Assembly: GCA_017303475.1 (NCBI GenBank)
Contig: JAFLBO010000004.1
Span: 179,196 to 243,195 of the forward strand
DNA from: Chitinophagales bacterium
GTDB lineage: Bacteria; Bacteroidota; Bacteroidia; Chitinophagales; Saprospiraceae
DNA: 64,000 nucleotides
Direction: 5' to 3'
The translations under genes were made by a program, and so were the position numbers. This document shows positions 52,402 through 62,800 of the stretch, piece after piece. Each line of letters opens with the position of its first letter. Position 1 is the stretch's first letter. The notes under the pieces were generated by a model. That model searched no databases and was not told the DNA's origin. It was given only the letters and a program-made list of their open reading frames with translations.

Positions 52402-55400
52402 ATGAAACCGATTCTTACTCGATTTTTTGCAGGTTTGTTCCTATTGGTTGCTGCACAGGCTTATGGCCAGTTTGCTACCAGTTTCGTGGTAACTTCTCCC
52501 GGTCCTGCACCCAGCTACCCTATCGGTACGCACCTCGTGGTAGAACTCCGTGTAAACGGATTCACCAATGTTGAATCCATGCAGTTTCCTATTGGCTTCA
52601 ACAAAGATGCACTGCGCTTCGACTCGCTCTCAGACGCAGCTTTCTCCAACTGGAATGCCGGCAATTTCCTGGGCAATAACACTGTTGGTAAGGTCGGTAT
52701 CTCCTGGGACGGCTTTTCCAACGGGGCCAGCATGCCGTTTACCTTCCCGAACGGTACGGCACTGTTCAAGCTGCACTTTACCGTAATTAATAACGGTACT
52801 TCTGTTATCAACATCAATCCTGCATTGGCGCCACCTGCCATCGACGTGGTGGCCAATGGTTCGTCTCTCCCAACCAACTTTTACCAGGGCGGCGGCACCC
52901 CAACCATTACCCTGGGCACCGGTGCGCCACCACCGCCACCACTGGTGGGTTTCAAAATCGTAGCCAATACCATTTACATCCCGCAAGGCCAGCGTGCCTG
53001 TATGCCGGTTACGGTAAATGACTTCGATAATATCGTGTCCATGCAATGGGCCATGCACTGGGATAATAACGTGCTGAACTTCGAATGTGTACGCGGCTTC
53101 AACCTTACGGGTTGGTCTGCTACTGACTTTAACTCTACCCTGACCCCAGGTACGCTGCTGGCAGGTTGGGCCGACCCTGCAGGTGCGGGCGTTACCCGCG
53201 CAGATGGTGTGCGTATTGTAGACGTATGTTTCAAAGCTATTGGCAATCCAGCCGCCAGCACTACCATCACCATTGATGGCGTTGGTTTTCCTGTGGGTAA
53301 CGGTGGCGCCGAGGCATTTAATGCAAATAGCGTAGATGTTTGGACAGCCGCCAACCACCCCAACGGTGCATCCGGCGTGAGCGCTCCGGTTAATATTCTG
53401 TCTACCCCGGCTTCCAGCTTTGATGTAACCTACACCGTAGATCAGGTTGAAGCAGCTCCTAATACTGTAGGCTGTGTGGAAGTGAAAGTGAAAAACTTTA
53501 CTGCCATCACCAGCGCTGAGTTCGCACTGGGTTACACGCCGGCACAATTGACTTGGAATAATAATGATTTTGGTTCTAACCCGTTGAACCTGCAGGCTTC
53601 CAACCTCGTAAATCAGACAATGGGTATGCCACCAACAGCAGGCGTAGTTAAATTCCAGTGGTCTAATAACAATGGTGTAACCCTGGCAGATAACACGCCA
53701 ATTTTCAAAACCTGCTTCACCGTTTTGGCGCCTGAAGGCACTACCTGCCCTATCACGTTCACCTCAACAGCCTGCCCAAGCGTTACCGGTTTCGGTACGG
53801 CTAAAAGCAGCGGCGGTGTGCCTTACGCCAACGTAGCTGGATGGATCAAATCTGTAACTGCTGGCCCAACGATTACCATTGTACAACCGGTAAACTGCTT
53901 CGGCACTTCCACAGGGGTGCTTATGGTTAATAACCCCGCTACTCTTACGGCAACTGGCTACACTTGGTCTGGGGGGGGAGGCACAGCTCAAACTGCAAGC
54001 AACCTCCCAGCCGGTCCCTATACCGTAACGGTAACCTACAGCAATGGCACCACATTAACCGCATCTAAAACATTGGATGCTCCGGCTGCCATCGTTACTA
54101 CCAATACGACGAGTATTGTTAACTGTTTTGGTGGTTCTACCGGCGCTGTTGACTTGACGGTATCTGGTGGTCAGAGTCCTTATACTTACTTGTGGTCACA
54201 TCAAAATTTGACTACTCAAGATCTGGCCAATATTCCTGCTGGAATCTACACGGTAACAGTCACTGACTTTAAAGGTTGTACCAAAACCAATACAGCAACG
54301 GTTACGGGATTTATTGAGATTAAAGCCCCGGCTACTGTTTCTAATGTTACCTGCGCTGGCTTGACCAATGGTAGTATCTCTTTGAACGTGACAGGTGGCG
54401 CAGGCAACTACTCATACAAATGGAGCTCTATGGAGGTATCCAAAGATATCTCCAATAAAGCTGCAGGTACATACACTGTAACTGTAACAGACGGCAATAG
54501 CTGTACTAAATCATTTACAGCAACCATCACCGAACCAGGCCCGATTGCCATTCAACTGGTAAGCAAAGCCGACGTAAAATGTGCCAATACCCCAACCGGC
54601 GCCGCTGCCATCAGCGTAACCGGCGGTACTGGTCTGTTGAACTTCTGCTGGACCGATGGTAACAATGCTAATAACCCTCCTAGCGGTTGTGATGGATCCG
54701 GCCCGAATCCAACCACGCTGATGCCAGCTACTTATACTGTAATTGGAACAGACGTAAATGGTTGCACGGGTACCATGACAAGCATTACGATTGCCAACCC
54801 GCCTGCTCCACTTTCTGTTCAGGGCGCCACCACGCCTTCACCATGTTTTGATCAGCCAACCGGCTCTATCACTTCTAATGGTGCAGGTGGCTGGAATACC
54901 AACTACACCTATGCATGGACTGGTCCGGTACAACTGGCGCCAGTACCTAACCACCAGCCTGTTCCTGCCGGCACTTATTTTGTAACCGTAACAGACGCCA
55001 ATCAGTGCACCGCTACCAACAGTTTTGTAGTAGGTGGCGCACCTGAAATCACCAAAAACGAGACGGTAACACACGTTAAATGTTTTGGCGAAAACAACGG
55101 CGCTATCAACCTGAACCTGGTAGGCGGTAACCAGCCTTACCAGTCAGTTACCTGGAGCAATACTACGCTCCTTGGTCAGTCTATCAGCACCCTCGCACCA
55201 GGCAGCTACCAGCCAACCATTACCGATGCGCAGGGTTGTACCAAAATCTTCCCGGCCATCACCATCAATGGGCCACAGGTGCTTACTATTGATACCACTA
55301 TTGCAGAAGCCAACCCAAGCAACGGTTCCATCGATCTGGAAATCCTCAGCGGCGGCACTCCGGGCTTCACTTACCAGTGGTCTAACGGCGCCAATACCCA

Positions 55401-57276
55401 GGATATCAGCAACCTCAGCCCGGGCTTCTTCACCGTAACGGTAACCGACGCTGCCGGTTGTGTACGCACCTTCACCTTTGAAGTAAAAAGCGGCAACGTG
55501 CTGGGTGTGCCAACGGTTAGCTCCGTGAAAAACTCCTGCGAAGCAGATGGTTGCATCCGGATCAATGTGGCTTCCACAGCGGCCTCTTTCATGCCAATTA
55601 CCCTGAACTGGGGCTTTGGCAGCATGCAATCCAGCTCTCTGACTCCGGAAATCTGCGGCCTGGGCGCCGGTGTGTACAATGTAACCATCACCGCTTCCAA
55701 CGGCAACTCTTCCGTACTCTCCGGTGTACAGATTGCACAGTTGGATCCTGCTAGTGTGAACAGTAACACAACCAACCCGTTCAGCAGCTTGACCAATGAT
55801 GGCAAAATCACCTTATCCAAAGCACAAGGTGTCGTTTGTGACCTGCAATATCAGTGGGGACCTGCTCCTCTTAATTCAACGTCAAATCAGGTAAATAACC
55901 TGGCACAAGGCACTTACTTTGTAACCATTACCAACCCTTGCTCCGGTTGTGTGAATATTGAAGAGTTTACCCTGGAATACAGCCCGATTAACAGCGTTGC
56001 CACCGTACTAAACCCAATGTGCGCGGCAACAGCAGATGGTTCTATTAACCATTCCCCACAGGGTGGTAACCCACCTTATGATTATTCATGGACGGGTCCA
56101 AACGGGTTCACAGCTACCACAGAAGATATCAGCGGACTTGAGCCAGGCGTGTATTCTGTAACAACAACAGACCAGGACGATCGGGTTGAGCTTAAAACGT
56201 ACACCCTCTCTGCTCAATCTCCGCTCAACATCACCAACGTAAACGAAACATCCCTGTACGGTACGTTCCAGGTGAGCGGTGCTAATACCTGCGACGGTGC
56301 AGCGACCCTGGCCTTTATCCCGGGCATCGGCACCACCAATATCCAGTGGAGCAACGGCGTAACCACCGCTTCTAACTCCACCCTCTGCGCCGGCGCCTAC
56401 TCTGTGACCCTCACAGACACACAAGGTTGCACCGCTACATGGGTAGACGAACTAACTGCTCCACCGGCTATTGCCCTGGTAAGCACAGAAGCGCCTTCCG
56501 TTAAATGTAACGGCGATTGCGACGGTACTGCTAAAATCAAAGTTGGCGGAGGTGTTGGTCCATACTCTGTACGCTGGTCTACCGGTCAGTTTGATCCGCT
56601 GGTAACAGCCAACGGCTTCTCTCAGGCGGTTAACCTCTGCGGCGGCGATTACCAGATCACCGTAACGGACGACAACGATGTACAACAAACCTTCACGGTA
56701 AATGTACCAGAGCCAGCGCCAATTGAGGCAACCTTTGCTCCAACTGCTCCGCGCAATTTCAACTCCTGCGACGGCGACCTGCTCATTGAACTCACCGGCG
56801 CTGTATTCCCGATCACTTATGTTTGGTCTGGCAACTTCGGTCACACCGGAAACAGTGAGCGTGCAGAAGAACTGTGTTCCGGCGAGTTTGTGGAATACTT
56901 TGTAACAGACGCCAACGGCTGCACGGCTTACTTCTCCGACAGCATTCCTTATCCGGAAGATGGTTGCTTCCGCGTTAGCCCGGTGATTACTCCGGGTCAG
57001 CAGGACGGCAAAAACGATTTCGTGGTGATCACTTGCATTGAAACGGCCACTGAAAATACCATGGAAATCTACAATCGCTGGGGTCAGCTGGTGTTTGAAA
57101 CAGAAAACTACACCAACAACGACACCGACATTGAGCACAACTGGAACGGTTTGACCGGTTCAGGCGCAGTACTGGCAGAAGGCGTTTACTACTACGTACT
57201 TACCTTCAAGTACCGCGACGATCAGGGCATACTCCGGGAAGGAACCCGCAAAGGCGCCATCAATCTGCTCCGATAA
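52402..57276 (+). CDS. T9SS-secreted adhesin: three cohesin-like domains, SprB-type repeats, type B sorting domain
   Basis: 1624 residues. Signal peptide residues 1-22 (VAAQAYGQ). Three cohesin-like domains follow at about 22-170, 180-330 and 338-480, each with a pattern like VESMQFPIGFNKDALRF or VSMQWAMHWDNNVLNF. Residues about 490-1510 hold roughly a dozen SprB-type repeats (GGQSPYTYLWSHQNLTTQDL and AGTYTVTVTDGNSCT are typical). The C-terminus (about 1522-1624) is the gliding-motility-associated type B sorting domain (VSPVITPGQQDGKNDF, IYNRWGQLVFE). It is probably a mobile or cell-surface adhesin, and the PorP/SprF protein encoded next is its likely secretion partner. Confidence 0.9.
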   Translation: MKPILTRFFAGLFLLVAAQAYGQFATSFVVTSPGPAPSYPIGTHLVVELRVNGFTNVESMQFPIGFNKDALRFDSLSDAAFSNWNAGNFLGNNTVGKVGISWDGFSNGASMPFTFPNGTALFKLHFTVINNGTSVININPALAPPAIDVVANGSSLPTNFYQGGGTPTITLGTGAPPPPPLVGFKIVANTIYIPQGQRACMPVTVNDFDNIVSMQWAMHWDNNVLNFECVRGFNLTGWSATDFNSTLTPGTLLAGWADPAGAGVTRADGVRIVDVCFKAIGNPAASTTITIDGVGFPVGNGGAEAFNANSVDVWTAANHPNGASGVSAPVNILSTPASSFDVTYTVDQVEAAPNTVGCVEVKVKNFTAITSAEFALGYTPAQLTWNNNDFGSNPLNLQASNLVNQTMGMPPTAGVVKFQWSNNNGVTLADNTPIFKTCFTVLAPEGTTCPITFTSTACPSVTGFGTAKSSGGVPYANVAGWIKSVTAGPTITIVQPVNCFGTSTGVLMVNNPATLTATGYTWSGGGGTAQTASNLPAGPYTVTVTYSNGTTLTASKTLDAPAAIVTTNTTSIVNCFGGSTGAVDLTVSGGQSPYTYLWSHQNLTTQDLANIPAGIYTVTVTDFKGCTKTNTATVTGFIEIKAPATVSNVTCAGLTNGSISLNVTGGAGNYSYKWSSMEVSKDISNKAAGTYTVTVTDGNSCTKSFTATITEPGPIAIQLVSKADVKCANTPTGAAAISVTGGTGLLNFCWTDGNNANNPPSGCDGSGPNPTTLMPATYTVIGTDVNGCTGTMTSITIANPPAPLSVQGATTPSPCFDQPTGSITSNGAGGWNTNYTYAWTGPVQLAPVPNHQPVPAGTYFVTVTDANQCTATNSFVVGGAPEITKNETVTHVKCFGENNGAINLNLVGGNQPYQSVTWSNTTLLGQSISTLAPGSYQPTITDAQGCTKIFPAITINGPQVLTIDTTIAEANPSNGSIDLEILSGGTPGFTYQWSNGANTQDISNLSPGFFTVTVTDAAGCVRTFTFEVKSGNVLGVPTVSSVKNSCEADGCIRINVASTAASFMPITLNWGFGSMQSSSLTPEICGLGAGVYNVTITASNGNSSVLSGVQIAQLDPASVNSNTTNPFSSLTNDGKITLSKAQGVVCDLQYQWGPAPLNSTSNQVNNLAQGTYFVTITNPCSGCVNIEEFTLEYSPINSVATVLNPMCAATADGSINHSPQGGNPPYDYSWTGPNGFTATTEDISGLEPGVYSVTTTDQDDRVELKTYTLSAQSPLNITNVNETSLYGTFQVSGANTCDGAATLAFIPGIGTTNIQWSNGVTTASNSTLCAGAYSVTLTDTQGCTATWVDELTAPPAIALVSTEAPSVKCNGDCDGTAKIKVGGGVGPYSVRWSTGQFDPLVTANGFSQAVNLCGGDYQITVTDDNDVQQTFTVNVPEPAPIEATFAPTAPRNFNSCDGDLLIELTGAVFPITYVWSGNFGHTGNSERAEELCSGEFVEYFVTDANGCTAYFSDSIPYPEDGCFRVSPVITPGQQDGKNDFVVITCIETATENTMEIYNRWGQLVFETENYTNNDTDIEHNWNGLTGSGAVLAEGVYYYVLTFKYRDDQGILREGTRKGAINLLR

Positions 57277-57390
57277 CTCGTACTGTTTTTCAGGCAACAT
57301 AACAGGTGGAAGGTTCAACATTCAGAGAATGGATGTTAAACCTTCCGCCACCCCCACACCCCCCACTCTCATCCACAAACTCGGTTTACA

Positions 57391-58341
57391 ATGAAAAAGA
57401 TTCTTTTTACCCTCATATTCGGCATGGCTGCCATGGCTGCTTTCGCACAGGAGCAAGCTATTTACTCTCAGTACCACGTTTTCCCAACATTCATCAATCC
57501 GGGAACAACCGGTTTCGACAACCAGCACCAGTTTGTGGCCAACTACCGCAGCACCTGGGCTTCTTTTCCTGAGCGTCCGAATACCTACACCTTAATGTAT
57601 AACGGACCGGTTGGTGATAAACTTGCGCTGGGTGGCTCCCTGTTTTCCGACAATGCGGGTAAAGTGAGCACCACCAAAGTACAGATCAACTATGCTTTCC
57701 GCTTTCAGGTGAAAAAAGTGCGCATTGGACTGGGTTTGTCTACAGAATTCCTGAACCGCAAAGCGGATGCAGCATTGCTGAACGACCCGCTCGTTGAGCG
57801 CAACGACGATGTATTGGAGAGCCTGGTAGATGGTCAGCAGATTTTTGATGCTTCTGTTGGCGCCTATGCCATTCACGACAACCATTTCTTTGTAGGGTTG
57901 AGCCTTCCAAACACCGTTCGTACCCGTCTTGACCAGGCGCCGGTAGCTGGTGAAGAGACAGAGAAACGCAATTTGTTTGAGCACTACATTTTCCAGATGG
58001 GTTACAAATTTGATCTGGCGGACCAGAATTCCAAGGTGATTCCGAGCATTACCATGCGTAAAGTGCGCGACACCCCTTACCAGATTGACCTCAATATTCA
58101 GGGCCGTTTCCTGGATGAAAAACTGATTGCCGGTTTGACTTTCCGTCCGGGCACCAGTGGCGCAGCCGTTTGTTTGCTGGGCACCAAGCTCAACCAGTTC
58201 CAGTTTTTCTACTCTTACGACCTCTCCCTGTCCAACTTTCAGCGTTACACCGGCGGTTCACACGAAGTATCTGTAGCATACTCTTTCAACCGCAAGCCGA
58301 AAGCGGCGCCTGCAACGACGCCTGCTACACCGCAGAAATAA
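57391..58341 (+). CDS. PorP/SprF-family type IX secretion outer-membrane protein
   Basis: 316 residues. Signal peptide residues 1-20 (FGMAAMAAFAQ). The first mature residues EQAIYSQYHVFPTFINPGTT are the family hallmark. The beta barrel follows (NYRSTWASFPERPNTYTLMY, LGLSTEFLNRK, FVGLSLPN). PorP/SprF proteins assist the secretion and anchoring of type B sorted proteins such as SprB. It lies 114 bases after the SprB-type adhesin gene on the same strand, the arrangement found for sprB-sprF. The C-terminus is a Pro/Ala/Thr tail. Confidence 0.93.
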   Translation: MKKILFTLIFGMAAMAAFAQEQAIYSQYHVFPTFINPGTTGFDNQHQFVANYRSTWASFPERPNTYTLMYNGPVGDKLALGGSLFSDNAGKVSTTKVQINYAFRFQVKKVRIGLGLSTEFLNRKADAALLNDPLVERNDDVLESLVDGQQIFDASVGAYAIHDNHFFVGLSLPNTVRTRLDQAPVAGEETEKRNLFEHYIFQMGYKFDLADQNSKVIPSITMRKVRDTPYQIDLNIQGRFLDEKLIAGLTFRPGTSGAAVCLLGTKLNQFQFFYSYDLSLSNFQRYTGGSHEVSVAYSFNRKPKAAPATTPATPQK

Positions 58342-58525
58342 GTGTTTGAGTTTTTGAGTGTTTGAGTTTTCGAGTTCGGGGTTACCACTAAGTCACTAAG
58401 GGCACTAAGTTGTTTTCAGGAAATTATCTCTCCTCCTTAGTGCCTTAAGTGCCTTAGTGGTATCCTAAAGCCGAACGCCAACTCGAAAACTCGCACACCC
58501 CCAAACTCAAACACTTTCAAGAATA
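58342..58525. repeat. Inverted repeat of GTTTGAGT and CACTAAGGGCAC words after the PorP gene
   Basis: The left arm (58342-58410) reads from GTGTTTGAGT words to ACCACTAAGTCACTAAGGGC. The right arm (58435-58525) answers with CCTTAGTGCCTTAAGTGCC, then ACTCGAAAACTC and CTCAAACAC words. A 20-base core separates them. The order of words matches the repeat at 51040-51276. Confidence 0.85.
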
Positions 58526-58554
58526 GATGTCTTTAACAATTGGTTTTTGGGATG

Positions 58555-58591
58555 GCCTCTCTGCGAAAAGTCGCACGGGAGGCTTTTTTTT
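58555..58591 (+). terminator. Rho-independent terminator after the PorP gene
   Basis: GCCTC pairs with GAGGC, and inside it TGCGA pairs with TCGCA around an AAAG loop. Eight T residues follow. It ends the cohesin-adhesin-PorP unit, just after the 58342-58525 inverted repeat. Confidence 0.8.
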
Positions 58592-58613
58592 GGTCACCAC
58601 TAAGGGTAGAGCC

Positions 58614-58725
58614 CACCGCGAAGTACGCAAAGAGCGCAAACAGATACCATTAATTCCCTTTGCGCTCTTCGCGTACTTCGCGGTGAGCTACATCCGTGGT
58701 ATTTCTTCGCGTACTTCGCGGTGAA
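58614..58725. repeat. Inverted and direct copies of CACCGCGAAGTACGC
   Basis: CACCGCGAAGTACGCAAAG (58614 onward) and its near-exact complement ending at 58685 form a 27-pair stem with one mismatch. A third copy of TTCGCGTACTTCGCGGTGAA ends at 58725. It belongs to the same family as the repeats at 31112-31281 and 44788-44856. Confidence 0.9.
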
Positions 58726-59037
58726 TCACTCGCGCACGTTTTTTTTACCTACCGGTTGCCATAGAAACAGGAGCGGCGGTTTTTGGTGGAAAGAGGCATA
58801 ATAGCATGATATTTCAAGCGTAAAATCACAACAGACTGTTTACAAATAATGCTTTTTCGACCAAAAAAAAGGCCTTACCTCTTTCCCAATTGAAATATTG
58901 CCGGTAATTTTGCCCTGCTAAAGCAGTACGCAAGGTTGCTTTGGATAATCCGATGTCCCTATATATTCTTGTGAGCACAAGTTTCCCGGCATATTCTGTC
59001 CGGGGTTAGGCAAAAGTCCTTCGGCCTCTTTCCTCTC

Positions 59038-59045
59038 TACTTTTG
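59038..59045 (+). promoter_or_regulatory. -7 box TACTTTTG at the start of a long leader
   Basis: A perfect TAnnTTTG match, followed by CTGCATG. No gene starts here (the ATG opens only a 4-codon frame), so it would begin a leader of about 310 bases before the gene at 59365. Confidence 0.5.
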
Positions 59046-59052
59046 CTGCATG

Positions 59053-59295
59053 AATCTCCCATGAATTTTCTGTCTGTTGCGACGAAAGTTGCACTAGTTT
59101 GGCCTGGTTTTTGATTTAAGTATTGCCCTATCCAGTTACCACCACACAACTTGGATTAATCCTAATAGCCGTAACCGGCTCCGTATATAATCTCACATGG
59201 GAAGAAACATTACCCGTTTCGGCTGCTTCGGCAGTTCAGATTTAAGAAAAAGCATTGACAGCTCAGGGCACACCCTAGCTATCAATGCTTTTTTT
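59053..59295 (+). ncRNA. Candidate structured leader RNA or small RNA ending in a terminator
   Basis: No gene is visible here. Three small hairpins stand in series: AGCCG-TAAC-CGGCT near 59168-59181, CTGC-TTCG-GCAG near 59223-59234, and a longer stem (AAAAAGCATTGA with TCAATGCTTTTT, 59247-59295) followed by seven T residues. The last looks like an intrinsic terminator 70 bases before the ATG at 59365. Either the transcript ends here as a small RNA, or it is an attenuator that controls the secreted-protein genes downstream. No named riboswitch class was recognised. The stretch 58726-59037 shows nothing I can name. Confidence 0.4.
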
Positions 59296-59364
59296 GTTTC
59301 AATGAACCATTTGACTACTGGAAACGACATTCAATTTAATTCTTCACTTAAATTTTTTTCACGC

Positions 59365-59808
59365 ATGAAAAAAGTGTTCGCAAATTGGAAAATGTCCCTC
59401 GCGACATTACTTCTGGTTGGCGGTCTGATGATTGTGTCGAACAGCGCACAGGCGCAGGGCGGCCTCATCACATCCAACAACGATACGCCAGATGTAAAAG
59501 GAGCAGGTACATGGGTCCTGGAAGCCGATGCTTTGGCACTTCTGGAGGGCGAACTTCAGGGTAACATTGCTACGGCACTCGAAACGCTGCCACCATCCGG
59601 TCAGCAGTTCATCTTCTGGAAGTACAAAGCAATGCTGTTCGAAGCGGTACACGCTTCTATTAAAGGCGGCATCAACACTTCCAAAGCTTTCCGCGTAAAC
59701 TATGACCGCATGGCTGGTGCTTCCCACCAAGAGCCAGTCATCAGTGCGCTTTCACAAGCTGAGTGGCAACAGATCTTCAATGAAATGGTGGATCTGCTCA
59801 CCAACTAA
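59365..59808 (+). CDS. Small secreted protein of unknown function
   Basis: 147 residues. I chose ATG 59365 (MKKVFANWKMSLATLLLVGG, ending AQAQ as signal peptide) over an in-frame ATG 59197, which would run through the terminator hairpin. The mature part is about 110 residues, largely helical, with a conserved-looking WVLEADALALLEGEL and KYKAMLFEAVHASIKGG, and no cysteines. No family recognised. It lies 54 bases before the giant secreted-protein gene and probably shares its message; a chaperone or partner role for that protein is a guess. Confidence 0.75.
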   Translation: MKKVFANWKMSLATLLLVGGLMIVSNSAQAQGGLITSNNDTPDVKGAGTWVLEADALALLEGELQGNIATALETLPPSGQQFIFWKYKAMLFEAVHASIKGGINTSKAFRVNYDRMAGASHQEPVISALSQAEWQQIFNEMVDLLTN

Positions 59809-59862
59809 TGCAGGTTGATCCAAACTACTCATTCTTTGGTCAAAAAATTAAAACTTAATCTC

Positions 59863-62800
59863 ATGATTAGTAAGAGACTTACAAACATCAGCCTGTCGAT
59901 TGTTGGCGTGCTGTTGAGCGTAGTGATGGCAAATGCCCAGACGTTCAATGGTAACATTATCAACACGGCAGGTAACGGTCTGATCCCATCTGCGGGAACA
60001 GGCGGTTGTACCGTTGCTCCGCAAACTACGGGCGGTACAACCTTCCTCAACGCTGTTGCGGGCCTCACCAACCAGGTTCCACAAAGCGTTACCATTAACC
60101 TGACCCACACTTTTGACTCTGACCTGGACTTCTTCCTGGTAGCTCCAAACGGTCAGATTCTTGAGCTGTCTACCGACAACGGTGGCGGTAATGACAACTA
60201 CACCAACACCATCTTCTCTGATGGCGCAGCTACCAATATCACTGCTGGCGTGGCTCCTTTCACCGGTACTTTCCGTCCGGAAGGAACCCTGACAGCATCT
60301 GTTTGCGGTGTAACCATTACTCCAACTGTTACCATGCTTTGCAACTTTGCAGGCGGCCAAAACGGTAACTGGCAACTGCTCTTCATCGACGACGTAGGCG
60401 GTGACGCTGGTACCATGCTTGGCTGGAGCATCACTTTCGGCGCTCCTCCTTGCGGTTTCGCAGCAGCTTCTTTGCCACAGCTTAACCTGGCTGGCACTAA
60501 CCCTGCTTTCTGCGGTTACTCCGGCAACGTTACAGCACCAACCCTCAACGCTCAGTGCGCTGCTGGTACGCTGATGAACGTAACTATCGACGGTACTCCA
60601 GCTGGTACAGTAGCATCTGGCGCTACTTTCGCAGTTTCTCTGGCATCTGGCAACCACACCATCGTTTACTCTGTTCCACCTTGCGCTACCATCAGCCAGG
60701 CTGTAGTAGTAACCGACGGTATTGGCCCAATCATTACTTGCCCGGCTAACATGCAAATCAACCTGGATCCAGGTGCTTGCGGTGCTGTAGTAAACTTCGA
60801 AGTAACGGCTACCGATAACTGCCCATTCTTTGTTCAGCAGGCTCCGCTGGTATTCCCGGCTACCCTGTTGCCACACGGTGGCGGCGCTATCACTGTTGCA
60901 GGTAACACCCTGCCAGGCGGTAACTTCTTCAACCTGACCAATACCAGCACCAGCCCGGTTCGTATCAACGGCTACCGTGTTCGTTTCGGTTCTTTCACTT
61001 TCGGTAACGTTCCTTCCCCCCAAAACGTGAACACCTACATTTCTGTAGGTAACACATGGGTTGGTCAAACTGGTAATGCTGCTGCATGGGTTAGCACAGG
61101 TGTTGCTTCTGTTGCTGTAGCAGGCGCTAACTCTGAGCTTTCTCAGGTTAACCTGACCACTCCATATATCCTGAACCCAGGCGAAACCAAAGGTGTTTAC
61201 CTCTTCGGTGTAAACGCATCTTTGGTGTATAACGCTGCTGCAGGCTTTGCTGCAAACATTGCCCAAGGTCCATTCAACCTGGCTTCAGGTGCTTCTTCTA
61301 CCGGTCTGTTCGGTGGCACTATTGCTAACCGTACGCCAAACGTAGAACTGCAATACCAGATCGTAGGCGACGCAACTCCAGTACAATATGCTGGCTTGCC
61401 TAGCGGTTCTGAGTTCCCAATTGGTACTACTACCAACTGCTTCCGTGCTACGGATATGGCTGGTAACCAAACTACCTGCTGCTTTAACATCAACGTAATC
61501 GAGTATCCAAACCCGATCGCATCTCTGGTTTGTAACGACCTTGTGTACGTTTCTCTGGATCAGGACTGCTCTTTCTGCCTGGGCGCTGACGGCGTTCTGG
61601 AAGGTGGTCCATACCACTGCTACGACGATTACGTGGTAGAAGTAGACAAAACCCTGCCTTACGGCAACGGTCCATGGGTTCCAGCTTGCTTCGGCCCGGC
61701 TGACCTCGGCAAAACCTATCAGGTTCGTGTAACTGACCCAGACACTGGCAACAAATGCTGGGGCAACGTGAAAATCGAAGACAAACTGCCTCCGGTACTC
61801 ACTTGCTGCGACTACAGCCTGCCTTGCAACGCTGACCCAACCCCGATCTTCGGTAGCGCAGACCTCGTTGCTAACGCTAAAGGTACTTCCTTTAACATTG
61901 TTGACCTGCAAACCACTCAGGGCGTAGCTAACGTAGGCGCTTGCACAGGTGCTACAATTCAGGACGTTAACCTGTCTTTGAACATTGCACACACCTGGAT
62001 TGGCGACCTCCGTATCGAACTGACCAGCCCAGCTGGTACCACTATGGTGGTTTGGGCTAACAACTGCGGTGCAACCGACAACATCATCCACAACTTCGAT
62101 GATGAAGCAGCTAACTGCTACACGCTTTGCACTGACTACGGTGTAGGTAACACCGGCCGTCCGCTCGCTTGCGCAGCTGGTACCGGTACTACTGACTTCC
62201 TGTCTAAATTCGACGGTGAAAACCCTGCTGGTAACTGGACACTTCGCGTGAGTGACAACGTTGGCGGTGACGCTGGCGCTGTAACTGCATGGAGCCTCAA
62301 TATTGCGTATAACTCTCCAAGCGGTACTGCTCCGATTGTTGACGAAAACTGCGGCACTTACGATCTCGAATACATTGATTCTGAAATTCCACAAGATTGC
62401 GCTTCCGGTAACACCCGCACCATCGTGCGTAAGTGGACCGCTACCGACTCTTATGGTAACGTAAGCACCTGTCAGCAAAACATCAGCATGGTTCGTCCAA
62501 CCCTGGACGACGTTGTAGCTCCACCAGACTACGATGATATCGACGCTCCTGCATTCTCTTGCGAGCAGAACATTCCACTCCTGAACGGCCACCCACACCC
62601 AACTCCAGATTGGATCGAAGGTCAGGGCCTGCAAGGCTACCCATACGTGTTCGGCCTGCCTAGCGGCTGCAACATCAACTGGGAATGGCACGACTACCCA
62701 ATTGAAGTTTGTGATGGTACTATCAAGTACCGTCGTGAGTGGACCATCATTGACTGGTGCACCGGCTCAGGCTTCATCTATGAGCAAATCATTAAAGTAC

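Noticed and set aside
51440..57276. A cellulosome-type gene cluster
   Set aside because: Cohesin-like domains are present, but there are no dockerins, carbohydrate-active enzymes or binding modules in the window.
58527..58724. 65-codon plus-strand frame after the PorP gene
   Set aside because: It consists of a terminator hairpin and two copies of the CGCGAAGTACGC repeat, with no coding character.
59848..62691. Antisense open frames of 472 and 468 codons opposite the giant P-domain gene
   Set aside because: They lie wholly opposite a gene with clear domains. The strong RNY-type codon bias of that gene leaves the opposite strand free of stops; their translations show no domain or signal.
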